A stretch of 32,575 nt of DNA, taken from the NCBI GenBank assembly GCA_021603905.1, contig BQIU01000050.1, forward strand, positions 1-32,575, given 5' to 3'. Shown here in pieces: positions 7,623 to 15,923 of this stretch; the first letter of the stretch is position 1; the number at the start of each line of letters is the position of its first letter. The translations under genes and the position numbers were made by a program. The notes under the pieces were generated by a model. The model saw only the letters and a program-made list of their open reading frames with translations, was not told the DNA's origin and made no database searches. The stretch is from Nitrospirales bacterium. Lineage in GTDB: Bacteria > Nitrospirota > Nitrospiria > Nitrospirales > UBA8639.

Positions 7623-10046
7623 ATGGCCAAAACGAAATCCAAGAAGACCAAACCCAAACCTCACATCGATGAGATTATCACCTCGGTCCCTCTGGATGAG
7701 ACGACACGCCAGCGGTATCTCAACTATGCCCTCTCCGTCATTACGTCTCGAGCCCTTCCCGATGTTCGTGATGGCTTAAAACCCGTCCAACGACGCATTC
7801 TGTTTTCGATGTATCACAATCATCGGTTGACACCCGATCGACCACCGATTAAAAGCGCCAAAGTAGTCGGTTCCGTCATTGGTGAATGGCACCCCCACGG
7901 CGACTCAGCCGTCTACGATGCCATGGCCCGCATGGCGCAGTCGTGGTCCTTACGACTGCCTCTTGTTGATGGACATGGAAATTTCGGGAGCCTCGACGGT
8001 GACCCTCCAGCCGCCTATCGATATACCGAAGCCCGACTCGCTCCGGCAGCCGTCGACCTGTTGTCAGAACTCAACAAAGAGACGGTTGATTTTCAACCCA
8101 ATTACGATGGAAAAGCCGAGGAACCCCTCGTTCTTCCTTCTCGTTTTCCCAATCTGCTAGTCAACGGCTCTACCGGCATTGCCGTGGGCATGGCCACAAA
8201 CATCCCGCCCCATAACCTGGGGGAGGTCATCGACGCAGCTGTAGCTCTCATCAATGATCGAAACTGTTCGATTGCCGACCTGCTCAAACACGTGAAGGGT
8301 CCGGATTTTCCCACTGGAGGCGAAATTCTTAACAGCCGTTCAGACATTCGTGAAATTTATGAGAAGGGGCATGGCTCAGTCCGACTTCGTGGCGAATACA
8401 CCGTAGAGTCGCGCGGACAAGGAGAACCAGAGATCATCATCACGTCAATCCCCTTTGCCGTCGACAAATCAACCATTGTCGAACGAATTGGGGAACTCGT
8501 TGGTGCACGTAAAATCCCGCAGCTGCTTGATGTACGAGATGAATCCACGACGGATGTCCGCATTGCACTCGAGGTGCAAAAAGGTGCCGACCCCGATGTC
8601 GCCATGGCCTATCTGTTCAAGAATACTCCGTTACAGAATAATTTCTCGGTTAATCTCACTTGCTTAGTGCCAACACCCGGGACGTCGGCCTCACGGCCCG
8701 ACTGTCTGAATCTCAAACAAATCCTGGAACAATTTGTCGATTTTCGCTTCGACACCGTCAAACGGCGGTACGAGTATGACTTACGGGTCCTTGAACGCCG
8801 CATTCATATCCTCAACGGATTTAAAATTATTTTTGACGCGCTCGATCAAGTCCTGAAAATCGTTCGACAGAGTGAAGGCAAAGCCGATTCAGCACAAAAA
8901 CTCCAGCAACGCTTTGATCTTGATGCCATACAAACCGAGGCCATTCTCGAAACAGCGATCTACAAATTGTCACGTACCGAAATTAAGAAAATGTTGGACG
9001 AGCTGAGCGACAAGCGTCGACAGGCAAAAGAGCTCAAGGCCCTACTGGCCTCCAAGCCGAGACTCTGGACGGTGGTCAAAGACGAACTGGCCGAAGTATC
9101 CAACACCTACACCGATAAGCGCCGGACGAAAATTGGCAGACGCCAAACCGAAGAAGTCCAGTTTGATCCAGAAGCCTACATGGTGAAAGAAGATGCCATC
9201 CTCACCGTCTCAACAGATGGCTGGATTAGACGTGTCGGACTCATTAAAGACTTGTCAAAAGCCCGTCTTCGAGAAGGTGATCGACTTATGCTGGCGCTCG
9301 GCGGCAGCACAGTCGACAATATCGTCTTTTTCTCAAACTACGGCAGCGCCTACACCATACGTATCGGAGATATTCCTCCCGCACGAAGTGGATATGGCGA
9401 CCCGGCACAAAAACTTTTTAAGTTCAAAGATGGAGAACGCATCATCGCAGCCTTAAGTTTAGATCCACGCATGCGACGAATCGACCCAGTCCAGACAAAA
9501 GGGAAAAAGGCCAAATCGCTACCACTCTTTGAGCAAACTGACCAAGACGGATCAGCCTCGATTGGCCAAGCCATGGCGGTGAGTTCAACAGGAATGGGCG
9601 TCCGTTTTGAGTTGAGCACCTTTCAAGAGCCGTCAACCCGATTGGGTCGAAAATTCATGAAAGTCAAAGACGCCGAAGAAGTCGTGGGTATAGGATTCCT
9701 CGAAGGCTTACTCAACGCATCGAACCTTGCCGTGGCGACCCAACGCGGTCGCCTGCTACTGTGCCCGGCAGAAGACGTCTCTCTCCTTTCGGGTCCAGGA
9801 CGAGGTGTGATCGTGATTAAATTAGAACAACACGATCGCGTTGTGGCCTTCGGCCTCCTGAAAGACAAAACCGATCAAATCGTCCTGCTCAAACAGGATG
9901 GATCGAAACTGTCCGTCTCATCTAAAAAATATCAATCGGTGAGCCGTGGCGGAAAAGGCCATCCCCTCTTTCGTCGAGGAAGTTTGAGTGGAGCCGAAAT
10001 ACCAGAAGCAATATTACCTGAATTTCTAACAGAGGCGACCAATTAA
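7623..10046 (+). CDS. parC: Type IIA topoisomerase subunit A (ParC-like / GyrA-like)
   Basis: The breakage-reunion domain is complete: YLNYALSVITSRALPDVRDGLKPVQRRIL, then GEWHPHGDSAVYDAMARMAQ, then DGHGNFGSLDGDPPAAYRYTEARL. The catalytic tyrosine is Y134. The quinolone-contact positions (S95 and D99, corresponding to E. coli GyrA S83 and D87) are the sensitive-type residues. The C-terminal part has beta-pinwheel repeats (ILTVSTDGWIRRVGL, FFSNYGSAYTIRIGDIP, NLAVATQRGRLLL, IVLLKQDGSKLSV). No canonical GyrA box (QRRGGKG) follows the first blade; instead SRGGKG occurs at the extreme C-terminus. At 807 residues, paired with a 646-residue B subunit, a topoisomerase IV-type enzyme is more likely than gyrase. 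No good ribosome site precedes ATG 7623. Confidence 0.87.
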   Translation: MAKTKSKKTKPKPHIDEIITSVPLDETTRQRYLNYALSVITSRALPDVRDGLKPVQRRILFSMYHNHRLTPDRPPIKSAKVVGSVIGEWHPHGDSAVYDAMARMAQSWSLRLPLVDGHGNFGSLDGDPPAAYRYTEARLAPAAVDLLSELNKETVDFQPNYDGKAEEPLVLPSRFPNLLVNGSTGIAVGMATNIPPHNLGEVIDAAVALINDRNCSIADLLKHVKGPDFPTGGEILNSRSDIREIYEKGHGSVRLRGEYTVESRGQGEPEIIITSIPFAVDKSTIVERIGELVGARKIPQLLDVRDESTTDVRIALEVQKGADPDVAMAYLFKNTPLQNNFSVNLTCLVPTPGTSASRPDCLNLKQILEQFVDFRFDTVKRRYEYDLRVLERRIHILNGFKIIFDALDQVLKIVRQSEGKADSAQKLQQRFDLDAIQTEAILETAIYKLSRTEIKKMLDELSDKRRQAKELKALLASKPRLWTVVKDELAEVSNTYTDKRRTKIGRRQTEEVQFDPEAYMVKEDAILTVSTDGWIRRVGLIKDLSKARLREGDRLMLALGGSTVDNIVFFSNYGSAYTIRIGDIPPARSGYGDPAQKLFKFKDGERIIAALSLDPRMRRIDPVQTKGKKAKSLPLFEQTDQDGSASIGQAMAVSSTGMGVRFELSTFQEPSTRLGRKFMKVKDAEEVVGIGFLEGLLNASNLAVATQRGRLLLCPAEDVSLLSGPGRGVIVIKLEQHDRVVAFGLLKDKTDQIVLLKQDGSKLSVSSKKYQSVSRGGKGHPLFRRGSLSGAEIPEAILPEFLTEATN

Positions 10047-10099
10047 ATGGTTCGTCAACACGTTCATCCAAACCTCGATGTTCTTTAAAGAGCTTATCC

Positions 10100-12040
10100 A
10101 TGGCTAAAAAATACGACGCAAGTGACATTGTTGTGCTAGAAGGCATTGAACCGGTTCGACGTCGACCGGCAATGTATATCGGCGGCACAGACAAAACGGG
10201 CCTCCATCATCTCGTGTGGGAAGTTTTGGATAATGCGATTGACGAAGTCATCAATGGTCACGCCACCACGATTCTCGTCGAACTCGACAAAGCTCGCAAT
10301 GGCATCACGATTACGGATAATGGGCGCGGAATTCCAGTCGAGAAGCATCCAAAATTTAAAAAATCCGCCCTGGAAATTATCATGACCACCTTGCATGCCG
10401 GGGGAAAGTTTGAGACGGGCAGCTACATTCACTCAGGAGGACTCCATGGTGTGGGCGCCTCTGTCGTGAACGCCTTATCGCGTCATCTCGAAGTACGAGT
10501 CAAACGAGACGGACAGGAATGGTCGCAAACTTACCAAGCCGGCAAAGCCCAAGGTCCAGTCAAACGAATCGGCCAGGCTCGGGGGACAGGCACATCGGTG
10601 TATTTCCGACCAGATCCAGCTATTTTTGGAAAAATGATACTCTTCGATCCAGTCTTACTGAAAGACACGTTGGAAGCCAAAGCCTATCTTCATAAAGGCC
10701 TCAAACTCACCTTTAAGGACGGAAGCTCTGGCGAAACCCACAGCTTCGTACACGAACAAGGCATTCAAGAGTATCTGGTCAAACTCGTCACAGATCGTGG
10801 ACGAAAACCTTCGGCAGATTTTGTCTTTTACTTAGATCGAAAACTCAAACAAACCGGCGATCAAGCGGAAAATGGCAACGGATTCGGCATGGAAGTCGCG
10901 CTGCAATGGACCGATGAACCGGCTGAGTTTATTCGAAGCTACGTAAACGGGGTCCCCACCCCTAACGGCGGCACGCATGAAATCGGACTCCGCGCCGGCA
11001 TCGTCAAAGCGGTTCGGAACTACATCGAAACGCATAATTTGACTCCCAAAGGCGTCAGCCTCCAAGCCGAAGATATCCGCGAAGGCTTGGCGGCCGTACT
11101 CAGCGTCTTGATTTTGAATCCACAGTTCCAAGGACAAACCAAAGAACGTCTCAATAATCCAGAAGTGCAGAGTGTAACGGATAGCGCACTACGCCCGGCA
11201 TTGGAAACCTTCCTCAACGCAAACCAGTCTATCGCAGAATCACTCGTTGGCCGTATGGTGCTTGCCGCCCGTGCCAGGGAAGCCTCACGGGAAGCCTCCA
11301 AAGCCGTCATGCGAAAATCCGCCGTCAGTCATCGGCTCAATCTTCCTGGGAAACTAGCAGATTGTCAAAGCACCGATCCCACCATCAGTGAACTGTTTAT
11401 CGTCGAGGGCGATTCAGCTGGCGGCACAGCCAAACAAGGACGCGATTTAAAAACACAAGCCATCTTACCGATCCGCGGAAAGGTCCTCAACACCGAGGAA
11501 TTAACCTTGGCCAAAGTGGTAGAGAACAAAGAGTTGGCGGATCTGGTGAAAGCGCTGGGTTGTGGAATCGGCAAAGACTTTGACGTCAAAAAACTTCGCT
11601 ATCACAAAATCATTCTCCTCATGGATGCCGACATCGATGGGTATCATATCAGCACCCTCCTCTTAACCTTTTTCTTTCGGCATGTGCCGGACCTGATCAA
11701 GCAGGGACATGTCTTTATTGGACAACCGCCTCTCTATCGAATTGAAATTGGCAAAGAAGTGCATTGGGCTGGAACCGATGAGGAAAAAGTCCGTATTCTG
11801 GAACATGCCCGCAGCAACGCCAATCCTACCATTAGCCGCTTCAAAGGGCTTGGGGAAATGTTCCCGCAACAACTTCGAGAAACCACCTTGCACCCCTCGA
11901 CACGACGGCTGTTAAAAGTCGAACTCATGGACGAACTCACCACGGATCGTATCTTCCACGACCTTATGGGCAAGAAAACCGAAGCCCGCTACGACTTCCT
12001 CATGGCCAACGCCGGTCAAGCCGATGATTTGGATGTGTAA
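10100..12040 (+). CDS. parE: Type IIA topoisomerase subunit B (ParE-like)
   Basis: This is the ATPase and TOPRIM subunit that partners the upstream A subunit (53-bp gap, same strand, probably co-transcribed). GHKL ATPase motifs are VLDNAIDEV, DNGRGIPVE, TLHAGGKF and GGLHGVGASVVNALS. TOPRIM motifs are IVEGDSAGGTAKQGRD and LLMDADIDGYHISTLLLTFFF. The C-terminal signature is ISRFKGLGEM. The length of 646 residues lacks the extra domain of many proteobacterial GyrB proteins and fits ParE. A tyrosine follows DADIDG where most family members have a small residue. The gene order A then B is the reverse of the common parE-parC or gyrB-gyrA order. ATG 10100 has only a weak AAAGAG upstream. Confidence 0.88.
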   Translation: MAKKYDASDIVVLEGIEPVRRRPAMYIGGTDKTGLHHLVWEVLDNAIDEVINGHATTILVELDKARNGITITDNGRGIPVEKHPKFKKSALEIIMTTLHAGGKFETGSYIHSGGLHGVGASVVNALSRHLEVRVKRDGQEWSQTYQAGKAQGPVKRIGQARGTGTSVYFRPDPAIFGKMILFDPVLLKDTLEAKAYLHKGLKLTFKDGSSGETHSFVHEQGIQEYLVKLVTDRGRKPSADFVFYLDRKLKQTGDQAENGNGFGMEVALQWTDEPAEFIRSYVNGVPTPNGGTHEIGLRAGIVKAVRNYIETHNLTPKGVSLQAEDIREGLAAVLSVLILNPQFQGQTKERLNNPEVQSVTDSALRPALETFLNANQSIAESLVGRMVLAARAREASREASKAVMRKSAVSHRLNLPGKLADCQSTDPTISELFIVEGDSAGGTAKQGRDLKTQAILPIRGKVLNTEELTLAKVVENKELADLVKALGCGIGKDFDVKKLRYHKIILLMDADIDGYHISTLLLTFFFRHVPDLIKQGHVFIGQPPLYRIEIGKEVHWAGTDEEKVRILEHARSNANPTISRFKGLGEMFPQQLRETTLHPSTRRLLKVELMDELTTDRIFHDLMGKKTEARYDFLMANAGQADDLDV

Positions 12041-12053
12041 AGACTGGAGGCGT

Positions 12054-12096
12054 GAAACGTGAGTTAGGAGAAACAACGTGTCTCCCTATACGTTTC
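12054..12096. terminator. Nested inverted repeat after parE
   Basis: GAAACGT (12054-12060) pairs with ACGTTTC (12090-12096), and inside it GGAGA (12067-12071) pairs with TCTCC (12081-12085). It starts 13 bases after the parE stop. There is no long T-run. It could act as a transcript-end structure or be a short member of the CGT-rich palindromic elements seen at 2595 and 24558. The rest of 12041-12252 shows no gene. Confidence 0.4.
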
Positions 12097-12252
12097 CCAG
12101 AGGCGGAACCAGAAGCCTGGTTGGACATATCAAACATGGTCCCAACGCATCTCGTATCTCTGTAATTGGCACTCGGGTAGACCATTTGTTCCCGCGCTGA
12201 TTCCCTGTACTTTTTTCTAGGGGTTGGGTAGCATGGCCTAGGAAATTAACAT

Positions 12253-13818
12253 ATGGATAGGAAAGAGAAAAAAGCGCTTAGCGAAACGGATATCTGCGAT
12301 CTGTTCATCACGCCTGCCATCAAAAATGCTGGTTGGGACCCCATACGACAGATCCGGCGCGAAGTAACTCTGGCGCCTGGTCCAATTGTCGTCAGAGGTA
12401 CGATGTCATCCCGCAACAAGAAAAAGAAAAAATTTGCAGATTATGTACTCTCTTGGAAGCCAGGAATTCCTGTGGCGGTCGTCGAAGCCAAAGACAACAA
12501 TCACACAGTGAGCCAGGGCATGCAGCAAGCACTGGGGTATGCGGAAATGCTAGAGGTGCCGAGCGCATTTAGTTCAAACGGTGATGCCTTCGCCTCACAC
12601 AATAAAGTTCTGGCATCAGGTGCAGATATTGAAACTCAGTTACCTTTGGAAGCCTTCCCACCTCCAGGGAAACTTTGGACGCGGTATAAGACCTTTCGTG
12701 GCATCGATGAGGAAGCCGAACGACTAGTCCTGCAGCCGTACCATGAAGATACCTCAGGAAAAGAGCCTCGCTACTACCAGGTAGAAGCCGTCAATCGCAC
12801 GATAGAGGCGGTAGCCAGAGAAAAACGACGCGTACTGCTGGTCATGGCCACGGGCACGGGAAAGACCTACACCACGTTTCAAATCATCTGGCGTTTATGG
12901 AAGGCAGGTGCCGTGAAACGGGTCCTCTTTCTCGCGGATCGAAACATTCTCGTCGATCAGACGTTGGTGAATGACTTCAAGCCCTTTGGCCCAGTCATGA
13001 CGAAAGTGAAAAATCGGAAAATCGATCCGGCCTACGAAATCTATCTGGGCCTGTACCAAGCCATCACGGGGCCAGCAGAAGAAGACAAGATCTTCAAGAA
13101 CGTTTCAGCCAATTTCTTTGACATGGTCGTTATTGATGAATGCCACCGTGGAAGCGCAGCAGACGATTCGGCGTGGCGCGAAATTCTTAAGTACTTCTCC
13201 GACGCGATCCAAATCGGCCTCACGGCGACCCCCAGAGAAACCAAATACGTATCGAGCATCACCTACTTTGGCGAGCCGGTCTACACCTATAGCCTCAAGC
13301 AAGGGATCGAGGATGGCTTCCTGGCACCGTACAAGGTCGTGCGCATCGATATCGACAAAGACATCTTGGGCTGGACCCCGCCACCGGGCATGCAGGACGA
13401 TCTCGGGCATGACATCGAACAGCGCGAATACAATCAAAAAGATATGGATCGTATACTCGTGTTGAACCAGCGCACAAAACTGGTGGCCAACCGGGTCATG
13501 CAATACTTACGCGCAACCAATCCGTTCGATAAAACCATCATATTCTGCGAAGACATCGACCATGCAGAGCGCATGCGCGCAGCCATGGTCAACGCAGCAG
13601 GCCAGCTGGCACTGGATAACCCGAAATATGTCATGCGCATCACCGGCGATAGATTCATGGGGTCAAATCTAGTTTTATCTATTCAAAAATTTATAGGGTC
13701 GAGCCTCTTGCGGATAGGGCGGTCCAGTTGTGCTACGAAAACTATGCTCGAACGCGTGTGGGTGAGCAATGGCGCTGAGTCGTGGCAAAGTATCCCCCAG
13801 ATGAACCATTGGTCGTGA
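12253..13818 (+). pseudogene. hsdR: Type I restriction endonuclease subunit R (HsdR), truncated
   Basis: The N-terminal nuclease domain (FADYVL, then VAVVEAK with E78 and K80, then [13 protein letters not shown]) is followed by the first motor domain: Walker [11 protein letters not shown] (about residues 197-206), VIDECHRGS (DECH, about 295) and LTATP. Homology continues into the second motor domain ([18 protein letters not shown]) up to KYVMRITGD at nt 13650. From 13659 the sequence changes to an unrelated repeat (GGGGTCAAATCTAGTTTTAT), and the remaining 50 codons are not HsdR. Family members are much longer (about 750-1050 residues), so the rest of motor domain 2 and the C-terminal domain that docks on the methylase are gone. 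No hsdM or hsdS is in the window. It is almost certainly inactive for restriction. Confidence 0.85.
13659..13678 (+). repeat. Dispersed motif, copy 1 (at the hsdR break)
   Basis: GGGGTCAAATCTAGTTTTAT is identical, base for base over 20 nt, to 15049-15068. It lies exactly where HsdR homology ends. Related, less exact copies in the same orientation occur at 14240, 15693, 16473 and 18745. This looks like the terminus of a small mobile or REP-type element. Confidence 0.75.
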
Positions 13819-13951
13819 CAGCGTATGTGACCGGTCAACTCGAAGCAGGCGACACCATCTGGTCGCAAAAGTAAAAGTGTGGTTTGCCCCTGAAGGGGGG
13901 AACCGCCAAGTGTGTTGCTGGGAAAGATTAGCAACGAAAAGATGCGGCTAA
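13680..13951 (+). pseudogene. C-terminal remnant of an unrecognised gene, with a stop and a frameshift
   Basis: From 13710 one frame reads [22 protein letters not shown], then a TGA, then [17 protein letters not shown], then TGQLEAGDTIWSQK. A one-base shift near 13870 continues as KVWFAPEGGNRQVCCWERL and ends at TAA 13949-13951. The text is protein-like across the stop and the shift, which suggests a decayed gene tail rather than chance. I do not recognise the family. It starts directly after the 20-nt motif that ends hsdR, so two unrelated gene fragments are fused here. Confidence 0.45.
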
Positions 13952-14239
13952 TTGCAGATGGTAAAATTAGGAGGGAAAGGCAGGTAGCTGACACTAAAGA
14001 AGGGCACGAAAATGGGATCATTTTACTTTTTTGACACTTCTTACTGGAAACATCTTCCCTCCGTTGCTCCAGCACTATATCGCAAGAACCTGCCTCCGAT
14101 TAGTCCTCTGAGTCACCCGCTTGAGGTCACGTCTTGCATGCTGACCTACTCAGGGCCTCTTCCAACATTACTGATTCCCCCGAATCGTGCACTTTTCTCT
14201 GTATATTCTTGTAGAGGAACAGTTTGCACAAAGTGAGCA

Positions 14240-14255
14240 GGTCAGGTCTCGCATT
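14240..14255 (+). repeat. Dispersed motif, degenerate copy
   Basis: GGTCAGGTCTCGCATT resembles the GGGGTCARRYCT... motif found at 13659, 15049, 15693, 16473 and 18745. It lies in the otherwise gene-free stretch 13952-14409, where I see no other supportable feature apart from the promoter at 14349. Confidence 0.35.
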
Positions 14256-14348
14256 CCTCTATTCGTCCTACCCTACGTACGGAAATCCAGCGAGGATGGG
14301 CAGAGTTGGTTGAGCTGCTCTTTGAATCATTCTGAATTCGTCACACGC

Positions 14349-14377
14349 TTGACGGGTGGCTAGTATGACGATAACAT
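14349..14377 (+). promoter_or_regulatory. Sigma-70-type promoter for the first AbrB/VapC pair
   Basis: TTGACG (14349-14354) and TAACAT (14372-14377) are separated by 17 bp. Transcription would start near 14384, leaving a short leader that holds the AGGGAGGT ribosome site before ATG 14410. Toxin-antitoxin operons of this kind normally repress themselves at such a promoter. Confidence 0.5.
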
Positions 14378-14409
14378 GATCGATCAGCAATTAGTAGGGA
14401 GGTTTCCAG

Positions 14410-14619
14410 ATGGCCACGACAACGATTTCACCGAAATTTCAAATTGTGATCCCCAAGGACGTGCGGGAGAAGCTCCACCTCTGTCCACAGCAGCGATTGC
14501 AAGTCGTTGAAAAAGGTGGAGTGATTACCCTAGTGCCGGAAGTTCCCCTCAAAACTCTGAAGGGAGCCCTTAGGGGGATGTCCAAGACCGATATTCGGGA
14601 AAAGAAAGACTGCCTGTGA
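14410..14619 (+). CDS. AbrB/MazE/SpoVT-fold antitoxin
   Basis: The 69-residue protein begins TTISPKFQIVIPKDVREKLHL, a classic swapped-hairpin AbrB DNA-binding domain. Family members bind their own promoter as dimers, and the C-terminal tail (here GALRGMSKTDIREKKD) wraps the toxin. GGGAGG lies about seven bases before the ATG. The stop overlaps the next gene's GTG by four bases (GTGA), so the pair is translationally coupled to the PIN toxin. The gene looks intact. Confidence 0.85.
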   Translation: MATTTISPKFQIVIPKDVREKLHLCPQQRLQVVEKGGVITLVPEVPLKTLKGALRGMSKTDIREKKDCL

Positions 14620-14987
14620 AGATTGCCATGGATTCCAGCGGATGGATCGAATTCTTTACAGGAGGCCCACTCGCCAATCGCTATGCAGCGTATTTCACCC
14701 CTCGGTATAACCGCATCACGCCGACCATCGTAGTTTATGAAGTATACAAAATCATTAAACGGGAGAAAGGTGAAGAGACAGCCTTATTATTTTCAGCCCA
14801 ACTCAGTGCGAACCCTATTGTTGAACTTACAGAATCCATTGCCTATCTCGCCGCAGATTTGAGCCTAAGACACGGATTAGCCATGGCCGACGCTATTGTG
14901 TATGCAACGGCAAAGGATCAGGACGCACATGTGGTCACGGGAGATGCGGACCTGAAGGACTTACCCGGAGTCATCTACGTCAAGTAG
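14616..14987 (+). CDS. vapC: PIN-domain RNase toxin, VapC family
   Basis: VapC toxins are Mg-dependent RNases that usually cleave tRNA or rRNA. The acidic metal-binding residues are present: D6 (AMDSSGWIEF), E42 (VVYEVYK), D92 (MADAIVYATA) and D110 in VTGDADL. At 123 residues it has the usual length. The GTG start overlaps the antitoxin stop. The module is complete, unlike its neighbours, which are gene relics. It lies between the two identical copies of the 20-nt motif (13659 and 15049). Confidence 0.87.
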   Translation: MKIAMDSSGWIEFFTGGPLANRYAAYFTPRYNRITPTIVVYEVYKIIKREKGEETALLFSAQLSANPIVELTESIAYLAADLSLRHGLAMADAIVYATAKDQDAHVVTGDADLKDLPGVIYVK

Positions 14988-15048
14988 AAACTCCTATATC
15001 TAAATTCGTCTCGGAGTATATCCATCCGGCCAAAACGAAACGTAAAAA

Positions 15049-15068
15049 GGGGTCAAATCTAGTTTTAT
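15049..15068 (+). repeat. Dispersed motif, copy 2 (exact 20-nt match to 13659)
   Basis: This copy of GGGGTCAAATCTAGTTTTAT continues into TATATTTGA, which can pair with TCAAATCTA of the motif (8 of 9 bases) around a GTTTTA loop, making a small stem-loop. Together with copy 1 it brackets a 1.4-kb block that contains the unknown gene tail and the complete AbrB/VapC pair. About 45 bases later the Mrr relic begins. Confidence 0.75.
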
Positions 15069-15112
15069 ATATTTGAGACACTGGTATAGCGCCAGGTCTT
15101 CGAGTAGGGTAG

Positions 15113-15355
15113 GAGGTCAATGGATTCCAAGAAATTCAAAGCTTTGTCGGCGGACGACACAAGGACGATAAAAGGCTCTACATGAGTATGGAAGGCTTTA
15201 CAAAGGATGCTCGCTAGGAAGCGGAGCATTCTTCAATTCCACCGACTCTCATGGACTTAGATGACTTGTCCAAGCCAAACATTGATCACTACGAAAAGAT
15301 GGACCCCGAAGCCCGAGCATTGCCGCCGCTCACTCGGGTCTATTGACCAACGTAG
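15113..15355 (+). pseudogene. Relic of an Mrr-type restriction endonuclease (C-terminal part)
   Basis: One frame reads QEIQSFVGGRHKDDKRLYMS, then MEGFTKDAR, a TAG, then EAEHSSIPPTLMDLDDL, HYEKMDPEARALPPLTRVY, a TGA, and PT. This matches the C-terminal half of Mrr-family nucleases, where IQ/RxFVGAL, a KGxFxTTSxFTKDA-type strand, an LxDxxxL strand and HYxxLDPEARALxPLxxVYWP are typical. The TGA stands exactly where the family has Trp (VYWP). The N-terminal part with the catalytic D and QxK is missing. Two nonsense codons plus loss of the 5' end make this a dead gene. Confidence 0.65.
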
Positions 15356-15494
15356 GGGAAAGGGATTGCAGAAAGCCTTTTAAAGAAAAGTCTACGCGGA
15401 ACCTCATACAGATTATTTTGGGGTTATAGAAGTTAGTTGGAGAACAGATTGCTCTTTCAGGATTAAATAGTCAAACGTGTTACCATTGGAATGA

Positions 15495-15617
15495 ACCATC
15501 CCAAATGGAGAGCATGCCCGTGTCGATCCCGATAAGGTAAGGGATTACCTTCTGAATGTGGCTCACCCGGACAGTTTTGGGAAAGCGTCGTTTTTCACTG
15601 CCATGGATTTCAATTGG
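15495..15617 (+). pseudogene. Relic resembling a DUF6883-type small protein
   Basis: The frame reads RVDPDKVRDYLLNVAHPDSF followed by GKASFFTAMDFNW. Small proteins of the DUF6883 type share a DxxKlrdYLLnxxHPxGxxKAxFFxxxGF core, so this looks like the N-terminal third of such a protein. The sequence then loses similarity at CDPPFKIQS, shortly before another copy of the dispersed motif (15693). The frame stays open to 15782, but the second half is not protein-like. Upstream, 15356-15494 shows nothing I can assign. Confidence 0.4.
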
Positions 15618-15692
15618 CCGTACCTATGCGACCCTCCCTTTAAAATCCAGTCAACTCATAGTGCTACATTATCAACTTCACTAGTATTATTA

Positions 15693-15710
15693 GGGGTCAG
15701 ACTCGATTTA
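15693..15710 (+). repeat. Dispersed motif, copy 3
   Basis: GGGGTCAGACTCGATTTA is related to copies 1 and 2 and shares with copy 2 an ACACTGG word shortly downstream. It lies between the DUF6883-like relic and the BrnT relic. It is nearly identical to the copy at 18745 over the first 14 bases. Confidence 0.6.
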
Positions 15711-15760
15711 AAACACTGGCTCGCAGGACAAACGTATGGACAAAAAAATAGGCTTAGAAT

Positions 15761-15859
15761 AAGATCAATTTACAGGTTTTAGGATTTGATTGGGATTCTG
15801 GCAATAAGCCCAAATATCGGAAACATGGCCTCACGCCTGAATGGGCAATTTTTTATTGA
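15761..15859 (+). pseudogene. brnT: N-terminal relic of a BrnT-type ribonuclease toxin
   Basis: The frame reads GFDWDSGNKPKYRKHGLTPEW then AIFY and a TGA. BrnT toxins begin with F-D/E-W-D-xx-K/N-xxK-xxK-H-G-V/L-s-xx-E-A, and the match through KHGL is good. Only about the first 25 residues remain of a protein that normally has about 90. No BrnA antitoxin gene is visible. The family assignment rests on one short motif, so confidence is moderate. Confidence 0.5.
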
Positions 15860-15923
15860 GAGACAGGTAGAGCGACAACTGAAGCGACTTCGATGTGATG
15901 ACTACATGGCCTGACAATACGAT

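Noticed and set aside
14012-14236. Plus-strand open frame of 74 codons
   Set aside because: No ribosome site, Pro/Ser-rich chance composition and no recognisable motif.
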